DNA from: Bradyrhizobium sp. WD16
GTDB lineage: Bacteria; Pseudomonadota; Alphaproteobacteria; Rhizobiales; Xanthobacteraceae
Direction: 5' to 3'
Length of the DNA: 64,000 nt
Assembly: GCF_024181725.1 (NCBI RefSeq)
Contig: NZ_CP028908.1
Coordinates: forward strand, 1,860,001-1,924,000
Made by a program: the position numbers and the translations under genes. The notes under the pieces were generated by a model. That model worked only from the letters and a program-made list of their open reading frames with translations, was not told the origin of the DNA and searched no databases. This document shows, piece by piece, positions 49,214 to 59,263 of this stretch (position 1 is its first letter; every line of letters begins with the position of its first letter).

Positions 49214-49990
49214 TCAGGGGTCGAGGCGCATCGGCAGCCCGCAGGCCGCCATGTGCTCCTTGGCCTGACGGATGGTGAATTCGCCGAAATGGAAGATCGA
49301 GGCGGCCAGCACCGCGGTGGCGTGGCCGTCACGAATGCCGGCGACCAGGTGGTCGAGATTGCCGACGCCGCCCGAGGCGATCACCGGCACGCTCACCCGG
49401 TCGGCCACGGCGCGGGTCAGGGGGATGTCGAAACCCTGGCGCGTGCCGTCACGATCCATCGAGGTCAGAAGAATCTCCCCGGCGCCGAGCGCCACGACCT
49501 CCTCGGCATAGTCCAGCGCGTCGATGCCGGTGCCGCGGCGACCGCCGTGAGTGAAGATCTCCCAGCGTGCCGGCTCGCCCTCGGCGCTGACGCGCTTGGC
49601 GTCGATCGCCACCACGATGCACTGGTCGCCGAATTTCTCCGCGGCCTCGCGGACGAAGGGCCGCCGCGCCACCGCCGCGGAATTGATCGAGACCTTGTCG
49701 GCGCCGGAGGTGAGGAGGGCGCGGATATCGTCGACGGTGCGCACGCCGCCGCCGACGGTGAGCGGCATGAAGCAGGCTTCCGCCGTCCGCCGCACCACGT
49801 CGAGCATGGTGCCGCGATTCTCGTGGGTGGCGGTGATGTCGAGGAAGCACAATTCGTCGGCGCCGGCGGCGTCATAGGCGATCGCCGCCTCGACCGGATC
49901 GCCGGCGTCGCGCAGGTCGACGAAATTGACGCCCTTGACGACTCGGCCGTCCTTGACGTCGAGACAGGGGATGACGCGAACCTTGAACAT
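49214..49990 (-). CDS. hisF: Imidazole glycerol phosphate synthase, cyclase subunit
   Basis: 258 residues, TIM barrel. [23 protein letters not shown] with the catalytic Asp (LDVKDGR), and phosphate sites [11 protein letters not shown] and [11 protein letters not shown]. With HisH it forms IGP and AICAR from PRFAR and glutamine-derived ammonia. It begins 2 bp after hisA ends. Its stop codon adjoins the palindromic repeat array. Confidence 0.97.
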   Translation of the reverse strand: MFKVRVIPCLDVKDGRVVKGVNFVDLRDAGDPVEAAIAYDAAGADELCFLDITATHENRGTMLDVVRRTAEACFMPLTVGGGVRTVDDIRALLTSGADKVSINSAAVARRPFVREAAEKFGDQCIVVAIDAKRVSAEGEPARWEIFTHGGRRGTGIDALDYAEEVVALGAGEILLTSMDRDGTRQGFDIPLTRAVADRVSVPVIASGGVGNLDHLVAGIRDGHATAVLAASIFHFGEFTIRQAKEHMAACGLPMRLDP

Positions 49991-49992
49991 GG

Positions 49993-50733
49993 TCAGGCCG
50001 CCGCGTTTGCGGCGCGGATCAGCGCCATGGCCGCGGCCGGATCGAGCCGGCCGTCGTAAAGCGCGCGCCCGGTGATGGCGCCGGCGAGCTTCTTGGCCCG
50101 CGGCGCCAGCAGGGCGCGAACGTCGTCGAGCGAGGCGAGGCCGCCGGAGGCGATGACCGGCACCGAGATGGCCTCCGCCAGGGCAATGGTGGCGTCGAGA
50201 TTGAGACCCTTGAGCAGGCCGTCGCGGGCAATGTCGGTGAAGACGATGGCGGCGACGCCAGCATCCTCGAAGCGGCGGGCAATGTCGAGGGCGGTGACTT
50301 CCGAGGTCTCGGCCCAGCCTTCCACGGCGACCTTGCCGTCGCGGGCGTCGAGGCCGACCGCGACCTGTCCGGGAAAGCGTTTCGCCGCCTCCTTCACCAG
50401 CGCCGGTTCGCGCACCGCCGCGGTGCCGATGATGACGCGGCTGATGCCCTTGTCGAGCCAGGCGGCAACCGTCTCGAGATCGCGGATGCCACCGCCGAGC
50501 TGGATCGGCATCTTCACCGCGGCGCGCATCGCCTCCACGGCCGCCGCGTTCATCGGCTTGCCGGCGAAGGCGCCGTCGAGGTCGACGACGTGGAGATAGG
50601 CAAAGCCCTGCTGCTCGAAGCGGCTCGCCTGGGCCGCGGGATCGGTGTTGAAGACCGTGGCCCGCGCCATGTCGCCCTGTTCGAGACGGACACAGGCGCC
50701 ATTCTTGAGGTCGATGGCGGGAAACAGAATCAC
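49993..50733 (-). CDS. hisA: Phosphoribosylformimino-AICAR-phosphate isomerase
   Basis: 246 residues, TIM barrel. N-terminus [21 protein letters not shown] with the catalytic Asp, and [13 protein letters not shown] near the end. The GTG at 50733 is preferred: it gives the family-standard MILFPAID, and forms a GTGA overlap with the hisH stop. An ATG nine bases upstream (MGPVILF) is the alternative. It isomerises ProFAR to PRFAR. Confidence 0.95.
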   Translation of the reverse strand: MILFPAIDLKNGACVRLEQGDMARATVFNTDPAAQASRFEQQGFAYLHVVDLDGAFAGKPMNAAAVEAMRAAVKMPIQLGGGIRDLETVAAWLDKGISRVIIGTAAVREPALVKEAAKRFPGQVAVGLDARDGKVAVEGWAETSEVTALDIARRFEDAGVAAIVFTDIARDGLLKGLNLDATIALAEAISVPVIASGGLASLDDVRALLAPRAKKLAGAITGRALYDGRLDPAAAMALIRAANAAA

Positions 50734-51380
50734 GGGGCCCATCTCAGGAAGTTGCCGATCAGAGCGAGGCCGAAGCGCTGGCTCTTTTCGGGGTGGAACT
50801 GGGTGCCGAAGGCGCTGTCACGGGCGACGATGGCGGTGACCGGTCCGCCGTAGTCGGCGCGCGCCACCACGTCCGCCGCATCGGCGGCATGGAGGTGATA
50901 GGAGTGCACAAAATAGGCGTGGCGGCCGTCTTCGCCGAGCGGCAGGTCGGCGAGCATGGCATGGGGCCGCGCCACGTTGAGCGTATTCCAGCCCATGTGC
51001 GGGATCTTCAGCGCCGGATCGGACGGCGCGATCTTCTCGACGTCGCCGGCGATCCAGCCGAGGCCGGCGGTGGTGACATATTCACGGCCGCGCGTCGCCA
51101 TCAGCTGCATGCCGACGCAGATGCCGAAGAACGGCCTGGCCTTCTGGCGCACCGCCTCGTCCAGCGCCGCCACCATGCCGTCCAGCGCGTCGAGGCCGGC
51201 GCGACAATCGGCGAAGGCGCCAACCCCGGGCAGCACGATGCGGTCTGCCTTGGCCACCACCTCGGGATCGCTGGTGACGACGATCGATGGCGGGACGTCG
51301 AGTTCACGGGCGGCGCGCTCGAAGGCTTTCGCTGCCGAGTGCAGATTGCCTGAACCGTAATCGATAATGGCGACGCTCAT
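50730..51380 (-). CDS. hisH: Imidazole glycerol phosphate synthase, glutaminase subunit
   Basis: 216 residues, class I glutamine amidotransferase. Oxyanion region [11 protein letters not shown], catalytic Cys in [11 protein letters not shown], catalytic His-Glu in [12 protein letters not shown]. It supplies ammonia to HisF. The start overlaps the stop of the DUF2628 gene (ATGA), the stop overlaps hisA; the whole block is tightly coupled. Confidence 0.97.
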   Translation of the reverse strand: MSVAIIDYGSGNLHSAAKAFERAARELDVPPSIVVTSDPEVVAKADRIVLPGVGAFADCRAGLDALDGMVAALDEAVRQKARPFFGICVGMQLMATRGREYVTTAGLGWIAGDVEKIAPSDPALKIPHMGWNTLNVARPHAMLADLPLGEDGRHAYFVHSYHLHAADAADVVARADYGGPVTAIVARDSAFGTQFHPEKSQRFGLALIGNFLRWAP

Positions 51381-51883
51381 CGCGACGATCCCGGCTGCGG
51401 AAACAGGCCCATGATCTCGCCGGCGCCGCCGTTCGGACCGAAGGTTTTCGACGGCGCAGCGCCGGCGCGATCGCCCGGCCGGCTATCGGCGGCCGCGACA
51501 CGGCCGGCCGTCCAGCGCTCGAAGAAACGGTGCTCGGCATCGTGACGATTGCGCGCCACCACGACGTCGAGCTGACGCCAGTGGCCGCGCGACAGGGTCC
51601 AGCGCCACAGGCTGGCGGCCTCGAACCCGATCAGCACCGCGAACAGCGCCAGCACCAGGGTGCGGACCTCGTTGCTGACCGGCAGCATCGCCATGCCGAC
51701 GCCGGCAAGCGTCATGACGACGAGCCAGGCGATGGACGCCAGCCAGAGACGGTGGACGACAAACCACAGCACGCCGAACACCGCCGCCCACAGATGGAAG
51801 CCGTCGCGGACGAAAACGAAGCGGTCGGCGGCGGCATTGCCGTCGCGGCCGGACAGGGGGGCATGGACTGTATAGACCGGCAT
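51377..51883 (-). CDS. DUF2628 membrane protein inside his operon
   Basis: 168 residues, starting MPVYTVHAP (GGAG upstream). Three hydrophobic helices (about 30-105) and a soluble C-terminus. MPVYTVHAP and [17 protein letters not shown] match DUF2628. It lies between hisB and hisH with a 4-nt overlap to hisH; the same placement is common in Rhizobiales. Its role in histidine synthesis, if any, is unknown. Confidence 0.88.
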   Translation of the reverse strand: MPVYTVHAPLSGRDGNAAADRFVFVRDGFHLWAAVFGVLWFVVHRLWLASIAWLVVMTLAGVGMAMLPVSNEVRTLVLALFAVLIGFEAASLWRWTLSRGHWRQLDVVVARNRHDAEHRFFERWTAGRVAAADSRPGDRAGAAPSKTFGPNGGAGEIMGLFPQPGSSR

Positions 51884-52053
51884 TGCTCGTCTCCGGAGGA
51901 CTGGTGGCGCCCTGGTCCGGGCCCCCTGTCCGTCATTTCCATCCGTTGGTTGCGCCAGGCGCGCCTGGCGCGACCGGGTGAGGGGATCAAGTCCTTGCCC
52001 GGACATCTATTTGCGGTGTTGGGCGGGCGCCAGAGCCGCGGCCGGAAAACGCT

Positions 52054-52647
52054 TTAGCCGCCGAGCTGACCCTTGGTCGAGGGGATTTCGCCGGCGCTGC
52101 GCGGATCAACGGCGATGGCCGCCCGCAGCGCCCGCGCCAGACCCTTGAAGCAGGATTCGGCGATATGGTGGCTGTTCTCGCCGTACAGCGTCTCCACGTG
52201 CAGCGTGATGCCCGCGTTCATCGCGAAGGCGTTGAACCATTCGCGCACCAACTCGGTATCGAATTCGCCGATCTTGTCGCGCGGAAAGGCGGCCTTGAAG
52301 ACCAGCATCGGCCGGCCGGACACGTCGACGACGACGCGGGTCAGGGTCTCGTCCATGGGCATGTGGATGGCCGCGTAGCGGGTGATCCCGGCCATGCTGC
52401 CCAGCGCCTGCTTGACCGCCTGGCCGAGCGCGATGCCGACATCCTCGGTGGTGTGATGATAGTCGACATGCAGGTCGCCGTCGGCCTTGACGGCGAGGTC
52501 GATCCGCGAATGACGCGCCAGAAGGTCGAGCATATGGTCGAGAAAGCCGATGCCCGTGGCGACCTGGGACACCCCGGTTCCGTCGAGATTGACGGTCACC
52601 GCGATGTCGGTCTCCTTGGTCTTGCGCGCGATCGTGGCGGTGCGCAT
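52054..52647 (-). CDS. hisB: Imidazoleglycerol-phosphate dehydratase
   Basis: 197 residues. Starts [15 protein letters not shown]; Mn-binding [18 protein letters not shown], and a second site [18 protein letters not shown]. Monofunctional: no N-terminal HAD phosphatase as in E. coli HisB. First gene of the his block (B-DUF2628-H-A-F-E). The start at 52647 matches the conserved N-terminus; the longer frame is Arg-rich and non-conserved. Confidence 0.96.
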   Translation of the reverse strand: MRTATIARKTKETDIAVTVNLDGTGVSQVATGIGFLDHMLDLLARHSRIDLAVKADGDLHVDYHHTTEDVGIALGQAVKQALGSMAGITRYAAIHMPMDETLTRVVVDVSGRPMLVFKAAFPRDKIGEFDTELVREWFNAFAMNAGITLHVETLYGENSHHIAESCFKGLARALRAAIAVDPRSAGEIPSTKGQLGG

Positions 52648-52841
52648 GAAGGGTCTCCGGCGCCTCTCCTCGGCGCATGAATGGGAGCACGATCTTCTCA
52701 TAAAACCGGAAATCCGCTTCCCGGCCTGCCCCCGACGGGGAGCCTTGTAACAGGCAGACGACGCCTTCGCTACTGCGGGATGACCGGATGGCGCCTGCGT
52801 TTTTGGCTATGGTGACCGGATTTCCCGCCCGCCAGACGAAA

Positions 52842-52873
52842 TTTGCAAGCCGGCCCTGCAATCCCTAGATCAG
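52842..52873 (+). promoter_or_regulatory. Possible RpoH promoter of hslVU
   Basis: TTTG (52842-52845), 18-nt spacer, CCTAGATCAG (52864-52873), 21 bp before the hslV ATG. It matches CTTG-N17/18-CYTATNTNNG except for one base in each box. hslVU is a heat-shock operon in most proteobacteria, which fits. Confidence 0.45.
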
Positions 52874-52893
52874 GGCGGTTCGAGGAACATTTC

Positions 52894-53457
52894 ATGCAAA
52901 ACACGATCCCAGACCGGGCCGGCCCCTGGCACGGCACCACCATCCTGACCGTCCGCAAGGGGGGCCGGGTCGTGGTCGGCGGCGACGGCCAGGTCTCCAT
53001 CGGCCAGACCATCATCAAATCCAATGCCCGCAAGGTGCGCCGGCTCGGCAAGGGCGACGTCATCGGCGGTTTTGCCGGCGCCACCGCCGATGCCTTCACC
53101 CTGTTCGAGCGGCTCGAGAGCAAGCTCGAGCAGTATCCCGGGCAGCTCACCCGGGCGGCCGTCGAACTCGCCAAGGACTGGCGCACCGACCGCTATCTGC
53201 GCCGCCTCGAGGCCATGATGATCGTCGCCGATCGCGACGTCTCCCTGGTGCTGACCGGCACCGGCGACGTGCTGGAGCCCGAAGCCGGCATCATGGCGAT
53301 CGGCTCCGGCGGCAATTACGCCCTGGCCGCGGCGCGGGCGCTGTTCGAGACCGATACCGACGCCGAGACCATCGTGCGCCGCTCGCTCGATATCGCCGCC
53401 GACATCTGCGTCTACACCAACCGCAACGTCACCCTCGAGGCGTTGACCGCGGCGTGA
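52894..53457 (+). CDS. hslV: ATP-dependent protease peptidase subunit HslV
   Basis: 187 residues. The proteasome-beta-like N-terminal nucleophile Thr lies at residue 15 ([10 protein letters not shown]), implying removal of a 14-residue propeptide, longer than in E. coli. Conserved [14 protein letters not shown] and [14 protein letters not shown] follow. With HslU it forms the two-component protease that degrades misfolded and regulatory proteins. The spacing to hslU is 46 bp. Confidence 0.96.
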   Translation: MQNTIPDRAGPWHGTTILTVRKGGRVVVGGDGQVSIGQTIIKSNARKVRRLGKGDVIGGFAGATADAFTLFERLESKLEQYPGQLTRAAVELAKDWRTDRYLRRLEAMMIVADRDVSLVLTGTGDVLEPEAGIMAIGSGGNYALAAARALFETDTDAETIVRRSLDIAADICVYTNRNVTLEALTAA

Positions 53458-53503
53458 GCCGCATTCACTCGAGCCGCATCCAGGGCCAGGGCCGAACAGC
53501 ACT

Positions 53504-54808
53504 ATGACCGACTTCTCCCCCCGCGAAATCGTCTCCGAACTCGACCGCTACATCGTCGGCCAGACCGATGCCAAGCGCGCGGTCGCCGTCGCCCTGCGCA
53601 ACCGCTGGCGCCGGCTGCAGCTCACCGGCAGCCTGCGCGAGGAGGTGCTGCCCAAGAACATCCTGATGATCGGGCCGACCGGCGTCGGCAAGACCGAGAT
53701 CTCGCGGCGCCTGGCGAAGCTCGCCAACGCGCCCTTCATCAAGGTCGAGGCGACCAAATTCACCGAGGTCGGCTATGTCGGCCGCGACGTCGAGCAGATC
53801 GTCCGCGACCTCGTCGAGGTCGCCATCGCCCAGACTCGCGAGCGCAAGCGCAAGGACGTCGCGGCGCGCGCCCAGCTCGCCGCCGAGGAACGGGTGCTCG
53901 ACGCCCTGGTCGGCGCCAATGCCGGCTCGGCGACGCGGGATTCCTTCCGCCGCAGGCTGCGCGCCGGGGAACTCAACGACAAGGAAATCGAGGTCGAAGT
54001 CCAGGCCGGCGGCGGCGGGCTGCCCACCTTCGAGATTCCCGGCATGCCCGGCGCCCAGATCGGCGCCATCTCGCTCGGCGACATCTTCGGCAAGATGGGC
54101 GGCCGCACCAAGACGCGGCGTTTGACCGTGGCCGATTCCCACGAGATCCTGGTCACCGAGGAATCCGACAAGCTGCTCGACACCGACAAGCTGGTGATCG
54201 AAGCGATCGCCGCGGTGGAGAACAACGGCATCGTCTTCCTCGACGAGATCGACAAGATCTGCGCCCGCGACGGCCGCGTCGGCGCCGATGTCTCGCGCGA
54301 GGGCGTCCAGCGCGACCTGCTGCCGCTGATCGAGGGCACCACGGTGACCACCAAGCACGGCGCGGTGAAAACCGATCACATCCTGTTCATCGCCTCCGGC
54401 GCCTTCCATGTCGCCAAACCCTCCGACCTGCTGCCCGAATTGCAGGGCCGGCTGCCGATCCGCGTCGAATTGCAGGCGCTGTCCCGCAACGATTTCCGCC
54501 GCATCCTCACCGAGCCGGAAGCCTCGCTGATCAAGCAGTATGTGGCGCTGTTGATGACCGAGGGCGTCTCGCTCGTCTTCACCGACGACGCCATCGACGC
54601 CCTGGCCGATGTCGCGGTGAGCGTCAACGCCAGCGTCGAGAATATCGGCGCGCGGCGATTACAGACGGTGATGGAGCGAGTGCTCGACGAGGTCTCCTTC
54701 ACCGCGCCCGACCGCGCCGGCGAGACCATCACCGTCGACGCCGCTTTCGTCCAGAAGCACGTCGGCGATCTCGCCAAGAACGCCGATCTCAGCCGGTTCA
54801 TTCTGTAG
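53504..54808 (+). CDS. hslU: ATP-dependent protease ATPase subunit HslU
   Basis: 434 residues, AAA+ Clp/Hsp100 unfoldase. [20 protein letters not shown], Walker [19 protein letters not shown], pore loop GYVGRDVE, intermediate domain (about 110-230), Walker [11 protein letters not shown], and C-terminal tail ADLSRFIL that docks into HslV. Full length. hslVU form one operon. Confidence 0.98.
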   Translation: MTDFSPREIVSELDRYIVGQTDAKRAVAVALRNRWRRLQLTGSLREEVLPKNILMIGPTGVGKTEISRRLAKLANAPFIKVEATKFTEVGYVGRDVEQIVRDLVEVAIAQTRERKRKDVAARAQLAAEERVLDALVGANAGSATRDSFRRRLRAGELNDKEIEVEVQAGGGGLPTFEIPGMPGAQIGAISLGDIFGKMGGRTKTRRLTVADSHEILVTEESDKLLDTDKLVIEAIAAVENNGIVFLDEIDKICARDGRVGADVSREGVQRDLLPLIEGTTVTTKHGAVKTDHILFIASGAFHVAKPSDLLPELQGRLPIRVELQALSRNDFRRILTEPEASLIKQYVALLMTEGVSLVFTDDAIDALADVAVSVNASVENIGARRLQTVMERVLDEVSFTAPDRAGETITVDAAFVQKHVGDLAKNADLSRFIL

Positions 54809-55234
54809 GAGCGCGGGCGCGCATCACGATCTGGCGGCACTGCAGTCTCGGTGGTCGTCGCTCGTCGCAGACCAGGCGACCCAATAATCCATGTCGTTGA
54901 TGGCGGTGCTCGAGGCGCCATTGATGGAATGCTGACGCACCGTCCTGCCCTTCGCACCCTCGCGGAATACTGGGTCGCCCGCTTTCGCGGGCGACGACAG
55001 CAGAATGCGCGTTGGCCCCTGCGCTTACCTCCCCTTCACCGTCGTCGCCCGACTTGATCGGGCGACCCAGTACGCCGCGGCGGTGCCGTTGAAACTCCGC
55101 GCCCAACATCACCCGGCGCACAGGATCGTCCGCCTATGCGAAGGCGTAGTCATTGCGGAATTAATTCTTCGTCATGTCCGCGCTGGCGATGGCAGCTGCC
55201 ACTTGCGCACCCGCGCCCTCGGCAGCGCTCACCT
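54809..55234. repeat. Non-coding spacer with BIME-like REP elements
   Basis: 426 bp without a gene. It holds TACTGGGTCGCCCGC with hairpin GTCGCCCGC/GCGGGCGAC (54968-55000), an inverted copy ending CGGGCGACCCAGTA (55040-55072) and a degenerate copy (54853-54885). Two opposite REP hairpins within 105 bp resemble a BIME. Convergent stops of hslU and the aldo/keto reductase flank it. Confidence 0.75.
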
Positions 55235-56233
55235 TCACAGATACACGCTTCCCATCTGCCCGGCGGGATAGCGCGACCCGGCGGCCGCGCCCGGCGGCAC
55301 CGCCGCTGTGATCTCCGCCACCTCGTCGGCGCTCAGCTTCACGGAAAGCGCGCCGAGATTCTCGACGAAGCGCTCGCGATGCCTGGTGCCGGGGATCGGC
55401 ACGATGTCGTCGCCCTGCGCCAATAGCCAGGCCAGCACCAGCTGGCTCGGCGTGCAGCGCTTGCGGTCGGCGATCGCCTTGACCCGCGCGGCGAGGGCGA
55501 GGTTGTGGGCGAGGTTGTCGCCGGAGAAGCGCGGGTGGCTCCGCCGCCGGTCGCTCTCGGCGAGTTCGGTCGGCACCGCGCCGGTCAGCACGCCGCGGCC
55601 GAGCGGCGAATAGGCGACGAAGCTGATGCCGAGCTCGCGGGTGGTCTTGAGCGTCTCCTCGGCTTCGCTGCGGTAGAGCAAGGAGTATTCGGTCTGCACC
55701 GCGGCGATCGGATGCACCTTGTGGGCGCGGCGGACGGTGTCGGGGCGCGCCTCGCTCAAGCCCAGTGCGCGCACCTTGCCCTGTTCGACGAGCCGCGCCA
55801 TGGCGCCGACGGTCTCCTCGATCGGCACCCTGGGATCGACCCGGTGCTGATAGTAGAGGTCGATCACATCGGTGTTGAGGCGCTTCAGGCTGGCGTCGCA
55901 GGCCGCCATCACATATTCGGGCCGGCCGTCGACCGTGTTGGCGCCGGCCGTGCCCTGGACCTGGCCGAATTTTGTGGCGAGCACGATACGCTGCCGCCGG
56001 CTCGCGATGGCGCGGCCGAGCAGGGTCTCGTTGTGACCCCAGCCATACATGTCGGCGCTGTCGAGCAGCGTCACCCCGCGATCGATCGCGTCCTGGATCA
56101 GGGCGGTGGCCGCCGCGTCGTCGCTGGCGCCGTAGACGCCGGAGAACGACATGCAGCCGAGCCCCAGCGCCGAAACCGCAATTCCGCTGGCGCCGAGCAT
56201 GCGTGTGGGCAGCGGGGTCGATGGTGAAGTCAT
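55235..56233 (-). CDS. Aldo/keto reductase
   Basis: 332 residues, TIM barrel. Active site: Asp, Tyr ([13 protein letters not shown]), Lys (LATKFG) and His ([10 protein letters not shown]). Closest by pattern to AKR13-type bacterial reductases ([27 protein letters not shown]). NADPH-dependent reduction of a carbonyl; substrate unknown. Start MTSPSTPLP (ATG 56233) chosen over a longer, non-conserved lead. It runs antiparallel to hslU. Confidence 0.92.
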   Translation of the reverse strand: MTSPSTPLPTRMLGASGIAVSALGLGCMSFSGVYGASDDAAATALIQDAIDRGVTLLDSADMYGWGHNETLLGRAIASRRQRIVLATKFGQVQGTAGANTVDGRPEYVMAACDASLKRLNTDVIDLYYQHRVDPRVPIEETVGAMARLVEQGKVRALGLSEARPDTVRRAHKVHPIAAVQTEYSLLYRSEAEETLKTTRELGISFVAYSPLGRGVLTGAVPTELAESDRRRSHPRFSGDNLAHNLALAARVKAIADRKRCTPSQLVLAWLLAQGDDIVPIPGTRHRERFVENLGALSVKLSADEVAEITAAVPPGAAAGSRYPAGQMGSVYL

Positions 56234-56275
56234 GTCCTTGCGTCCTTCATTGCAAACCGTCGCCTCGAACACGGT

Positions 56276-56872
56276 TCAGCGCCGGCCGCGTCGCCGGATC
56301 CGCACATAGAGCGCTCCGGCGCCGCCGTGGCCAATATGAGCCTCCTCGAACCCGACCACGCAAGCGCGGAATTCCGGCAGGCCCAGCCATTCCGGAACCT
56401 GACGGCGAAGCACGCCGCGTTCCGCGCCGGATGCCGCGCCGCCTTTGCCGGTGATGACGAGGACGAAGCTCAGGCCCTCGTCGCTGGCGCGTTCGACGAA
56501 ACTCAGGAGCGCGCGATGGGCGCGCGTCTGGGTCATGCCGTGGAGGTCGAGCCTGGCCTCGATGTCCTTCCTGCCGCGCGCCAATTGGCTGCGCTCGCGC
56601 CGGCCGAGGCTTGCCAGCGGCGGCGGTTGCGACGGGATCGGCCTCGGCGCCGGTTTCGGCGATGCAGGTTGCAGCCCAATGCTTGGCGCCGCCGGCGGCG
56701 GCGCGGCATTCTGCTGGACGTGATCTTCGACCGGTGCATGGCGCTTGCGGGCACGCTTGAGCGGCCGCGTCGTACGAGCGACGTCTTCCCACAAGGCGCG
56801 CTCTTCGGCGCTGAGCACCCGCCGGCGCCGCAGTGGCGCGGCATCGGCGATCGGTTGAGGCTTGCGGGTCAT
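56276..56872 (-). CDS. Smr/MutS2-type domain protein
   Basis: 198 residues. A basic, Pro/Ala-rich N-terminal half (about 1-100) and a C-terminal Smr domain: LDLHGMTQTRAHRALLSFV, then VLVITGKGG and ACVVGFEEAHIGHGGAGALYV. The LDxHG and TGxG motifs fit Smr nucleases. Probably a stand-alone DNA- or RNA-nicking enzyme, function unproven. Its ATG overlaps the mltA stop (ATGA). Confidence 0.9.
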   Translation of the reverse strand: MTRKPQPIADAAPLRRRRVLSAEERALWEDVARTTRPLKRARKRHAPVEDHVQQNAAPPPAAPSIGLQPASPKPAPRPIPSQPPPLASLGRRERSQLARGRKDIEARLDLHGMTQTRAHRALLSFVERASDEGLSFVLVITGKGGAASGAERGVLRRQVPEWLGLPEFRACVVGFEEAHIGHGGAGALYVRIRRRGRR

Positions 56873-58638
56873 TGTCGGGGACGCCTGTCGGGGGAAGGGC
56901 GGCGCTGTGGCCGGATCGGCCCGATGAAATCCGGTGATGACGGATCCAGCTTCAGCGCGTCCGGGCGCGGCGCCGGCAGCGGCACCTCGGCGACCAGCGT
57001 CGCGGCGGAATTCGTCGCCGCGGGTGGATTTGCCCCCGGCGAACCCGACACTGCGGCCTTCGGCCTCGCCACGTCGGATTTGCCGGCAACAGCCCTGGTC
57101 ACATCAGTCTTGGTAACTTCAGTCTTGGTAACGTCAGTCCCGGCGACCGCAGGCTTGCCGACGTCAGACTTGGTGACATCGGATTTGGTGACATCAGATT
57201 TGGTGAGATCGGGCCCGGCGCTGTCAGTCTTGCCGACATCAAATCTGGCGATCGCGGCCGCCGGGCGCGGTTCGGGCAGCCACACGGTATGTTCGCCGGC
57301 CCGCGGGTCCATGCTTTTTGGCACCAGCATGGTGAAGTCCGCCCCGTTCTTCAGCCGACCGGCAACCCGGCCTGCTTCCTGGCCTGCGCCGAAATAGATG
57401 TCGGCGCGCGCCGGCCCGACAATGGCCGAACCCGTGTCCTGGGCCACCATCAGGCGATGAAAGGCGCTCGGCGACTGCTCGGACTCGAGCGGCAACGCGC
57501 CGCTGATGAAGAATGGCGTGCCATAGACATGCAGCGCCTTGTCGACGGCGATGGAGCGCCCGGCCATCAAATGAACGCCTTGGGCGCCGACCGCCTCGGC
57601 ATCCGCCGCGAGATCGACCTTGCGGAAGAAGACGTAGGAGCGGTTCTGCCGCCGCAGGTCCTTGGCGCCGTCGGGATTTTCCTCCATCCACTGGCGGATG
57701 CGCTGCATCGACATCTGCTCGCGGGGAATGATGTTGCGGTCGATCAGCACGCGCCCCACCGGCGTATAGGGATAGCCGTTGTGGGCGTCGTAGTTGAGGC
57801 GCGTCACCGAGCCATCCGGCATCCGCACCCGGGCAGACCCCTGGATCTGGATGAACAAAAGGTCGGTCTGATCCTTCAGCCAGCACAGTTCGAGGCCCCG
57901 TCCGGCGATGGCGCCATCCTCGATCTCGCCGCGGTCGTAATAGGGCACGAGCTTGCGCCGGCCGATCTTGCGGAACACCTGGCCCTTGTTGGGCAGGTTG
58001 GTGGAGCTCTGCGAATAGCCGCGGACGAAGAGGTTCGACGGCCGGCGGTAGATCGGCACCGTGTAGACATCGGTGCGGGTCGGCGAGCCCTCGACCTCCG
58101 GCTCGTAATAGCCGGTGACGAACCCCTGGACATCGCCGAGCTTGCTGATCCGCAGCGGCACGAAATGAGCCTCGAAGAATGCGCGCGCGGCTTCGGTGGT
58201 GGCGGGATGATGGCGACGCGCCTCCCGGCAGGGCTCGACCAGCGAGCGGCCGAGGGTCTTGGTCTCCGCCGACGCGGGATTGGCGATGATCGCGGCGCAA
58301 CTGTTGCGAAACGCATTGAAGGCGGCGAGCTGATCGTCGTCCCGCCATCCGGCGACGTCGCCCCAGGCGACGGGCACGTATTGGGCATTGGGAAATTCGA
58401 ACGGCAGCACTGGCGGCGCCCTGACCACGTGGCGCAGGTGACGATGGGAATAGCCGCCGGACCGACGGGCCTCGACGTCATCGCTCGCGAGCGTCAGCAC
58501 CAGCGCGGCGCATGCGGCCCCCGCCACCATGCGCAGCCCGACGCGCGGAGGACGGCGCCGATCAGTGGCCGCTGTCGGTGCCAACCAGCTTCCAATTGGG
58601 GTCGCGCGAGGAGGTGTCACGGGCGAAGGTCCAGACAT
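56869..58638 (-). CDS. mltA: Membrane-bound lytic transglycosylase A with repeat tail
   Basis: Up to 589 residues against about 365-450 for the family. A hydrophobic signal (VAGAACAALVLTLAS), the MltA domain (GFVTGYYEPEVEGSPTR) and the C-terminal 3D domain with VAQDTGSAIVGPARADIYFG (catalytic Asp) end near residue 460; then comes a 65-residue TKSDV-type tandem repeat and a Pro-rich tail. It cleaves murein to anhydro-muropeptides. Start uncertain: the first ATG overlaps tim44 by 77 nt; ATG 58530 is an alternative. The stop is coupled to smr. Confidence 0.93.
   Translation of the reverse strand: MSGPSPVTPPRATPIGSWLAPTAATDRRRPPRVGLRMVAGAACAALVLTLASDDVEARRSGGYSHRHLRHVVRAPPVLPFEFPNAQYVPVAWGDVAGWRDDDQLAAFNAFRNSCAAIIANPASAETKTLGRSLVEPCREARRHHPATTEAARAFFEAHFVPLRISKLGDVQGFVTGYYEPEVEGSPTRTDVYTVPIYRRPSNLFVRGYSQSSTNLPNKGQVFRKIGRRKLVPYYDRGEIEDGAIAGRGLELCWLKDQTDLLFIQIQGSARVRMPDGSVTRLNYDAHNGYPYTPVGRVLIDRNIIPREQMSMQRIRQWMEENPDGAKDLRRQNRSYVFFRKVDLAADAEAVGAQGVHLMAGRSIAVDKALHVYGTPFFISGALPLESEQSPSAFHRLMVAQDTGSAIVGPARADIYFGAGQEAGRVAGRLKNGADFTMLVPKSMDPRAGEHTVWLPEPRPAAAIARFDVGKTDSAGPDLTKSDVTKSDVTKSDVGKPAVAGTDVTKTEVTKTDVTRAVAGKSDVARPKAAVSGSPGANPPAATNSAATLVAEVPLPAPRPDALKLDPSSPDFIGPIRPQRRPSPDRRPRQ
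57071..57250 (-). repeat. 15-bp minisatellite in mltA
   Basis: About ten degenerate 15-bp units of type TTGGTGACATCAGAT on the plus strand, encoding x-D-V-T-K-S/T repeats in the C-terminal tail of MltA. Because the unit is a multiple of 3, gain or loss of units keeps the frame. Confidence 0.85.
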
Positions 58639-59263
58639 CGGTGACGTCGGTGACCTTGTCGGGACTGCCGTCGACCACGGCGCCGGTCTTGTCCCGTGTC
58701 ACGGTCACCATCTGAGAAACGAAGCGGACGGTCACGTGTGCAATATGGTCGCGCAGCTCGGCGCCGGTCAGTTCGGCCTTGTCGATGCCGATGAAACGCG
58801 TCTCGAGCTTTTGCTCGTTGTTCTCGCGCTCGCGGATCGCCGTATCGAAACCGTCATAGACCTCCTTGGACAGGAGATCCTTGAGCGAGCGGCGATCGCC
58901 CTGGGCGAACGCAAGCACGATCATCTCGTAGGCGCTGCGGCCGCCGGCGAGGAAATGCTGGGGATCGAAGGACGGGTCGGCAGCGACGACGGCATCGAGG
59001 CCGAGGGCGAGCGGCGTGCCGGGCTCGGCCACGCCCCTCCAGCGGTCGGCCGGGGCGGGCGCCTCGGGAGCTGCTGCCGGCGCATGTTCGATCACCTTGC
59101 CGGGCAGCGGCACCACATTGCTGTTGGCACCTCCGTTGGCGATGTCCCGGGCGGCACGATCGAGCGGCGGCCGCTCGCTGCCGGTGCGCTGGCCCAGCAC
59201 ATTTCGCAGGCGCAGGAAGATGAACACGGCCAAAGCCAGGAAGATGATGGTGTAAATATCCAC
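58562..59263 (-). CDS. Tim44-like domain protein
   Basis: 233 residues. One N-terminal helix (YTIIFLALAVFIFLRLR), a Pro/Ala-rich linker, and a C-terminal Tim44 domain (about 90-230: FLAGGRSAYEMIVLAFAQGD, IAHVTVRFVSQMVTVTRD). Inner-membrane protein that probably aids membrane protein assembly; mitochondrial Tim44 is a relative. The Tim44-like gene beside mltA and secB is a conserved alphaproteobacterial context. It overlaps mltA. Confidence 0.9.
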   Translation of the reverse strand: MDIYTIIFLALAVFIFLRLRNVLGQRTGSERPPLDRAARDIANGGANSNVVPLPGKVIEHAPAAAPEAPAPADRWRGVAEPGTPLALGLDAVVAADPSFDPQHFLAGGRSAYEMIVLAFAQGDRRSLKDLLSKEVYDGFDTAIRERENNEQKLETRFIGIDKAELTGAELRDHIAHVTVRFVSQMVTVTRDKTGAVVDGSPDKVTDVTDVWTFARDTSSRDPNWKLVGTDSGH

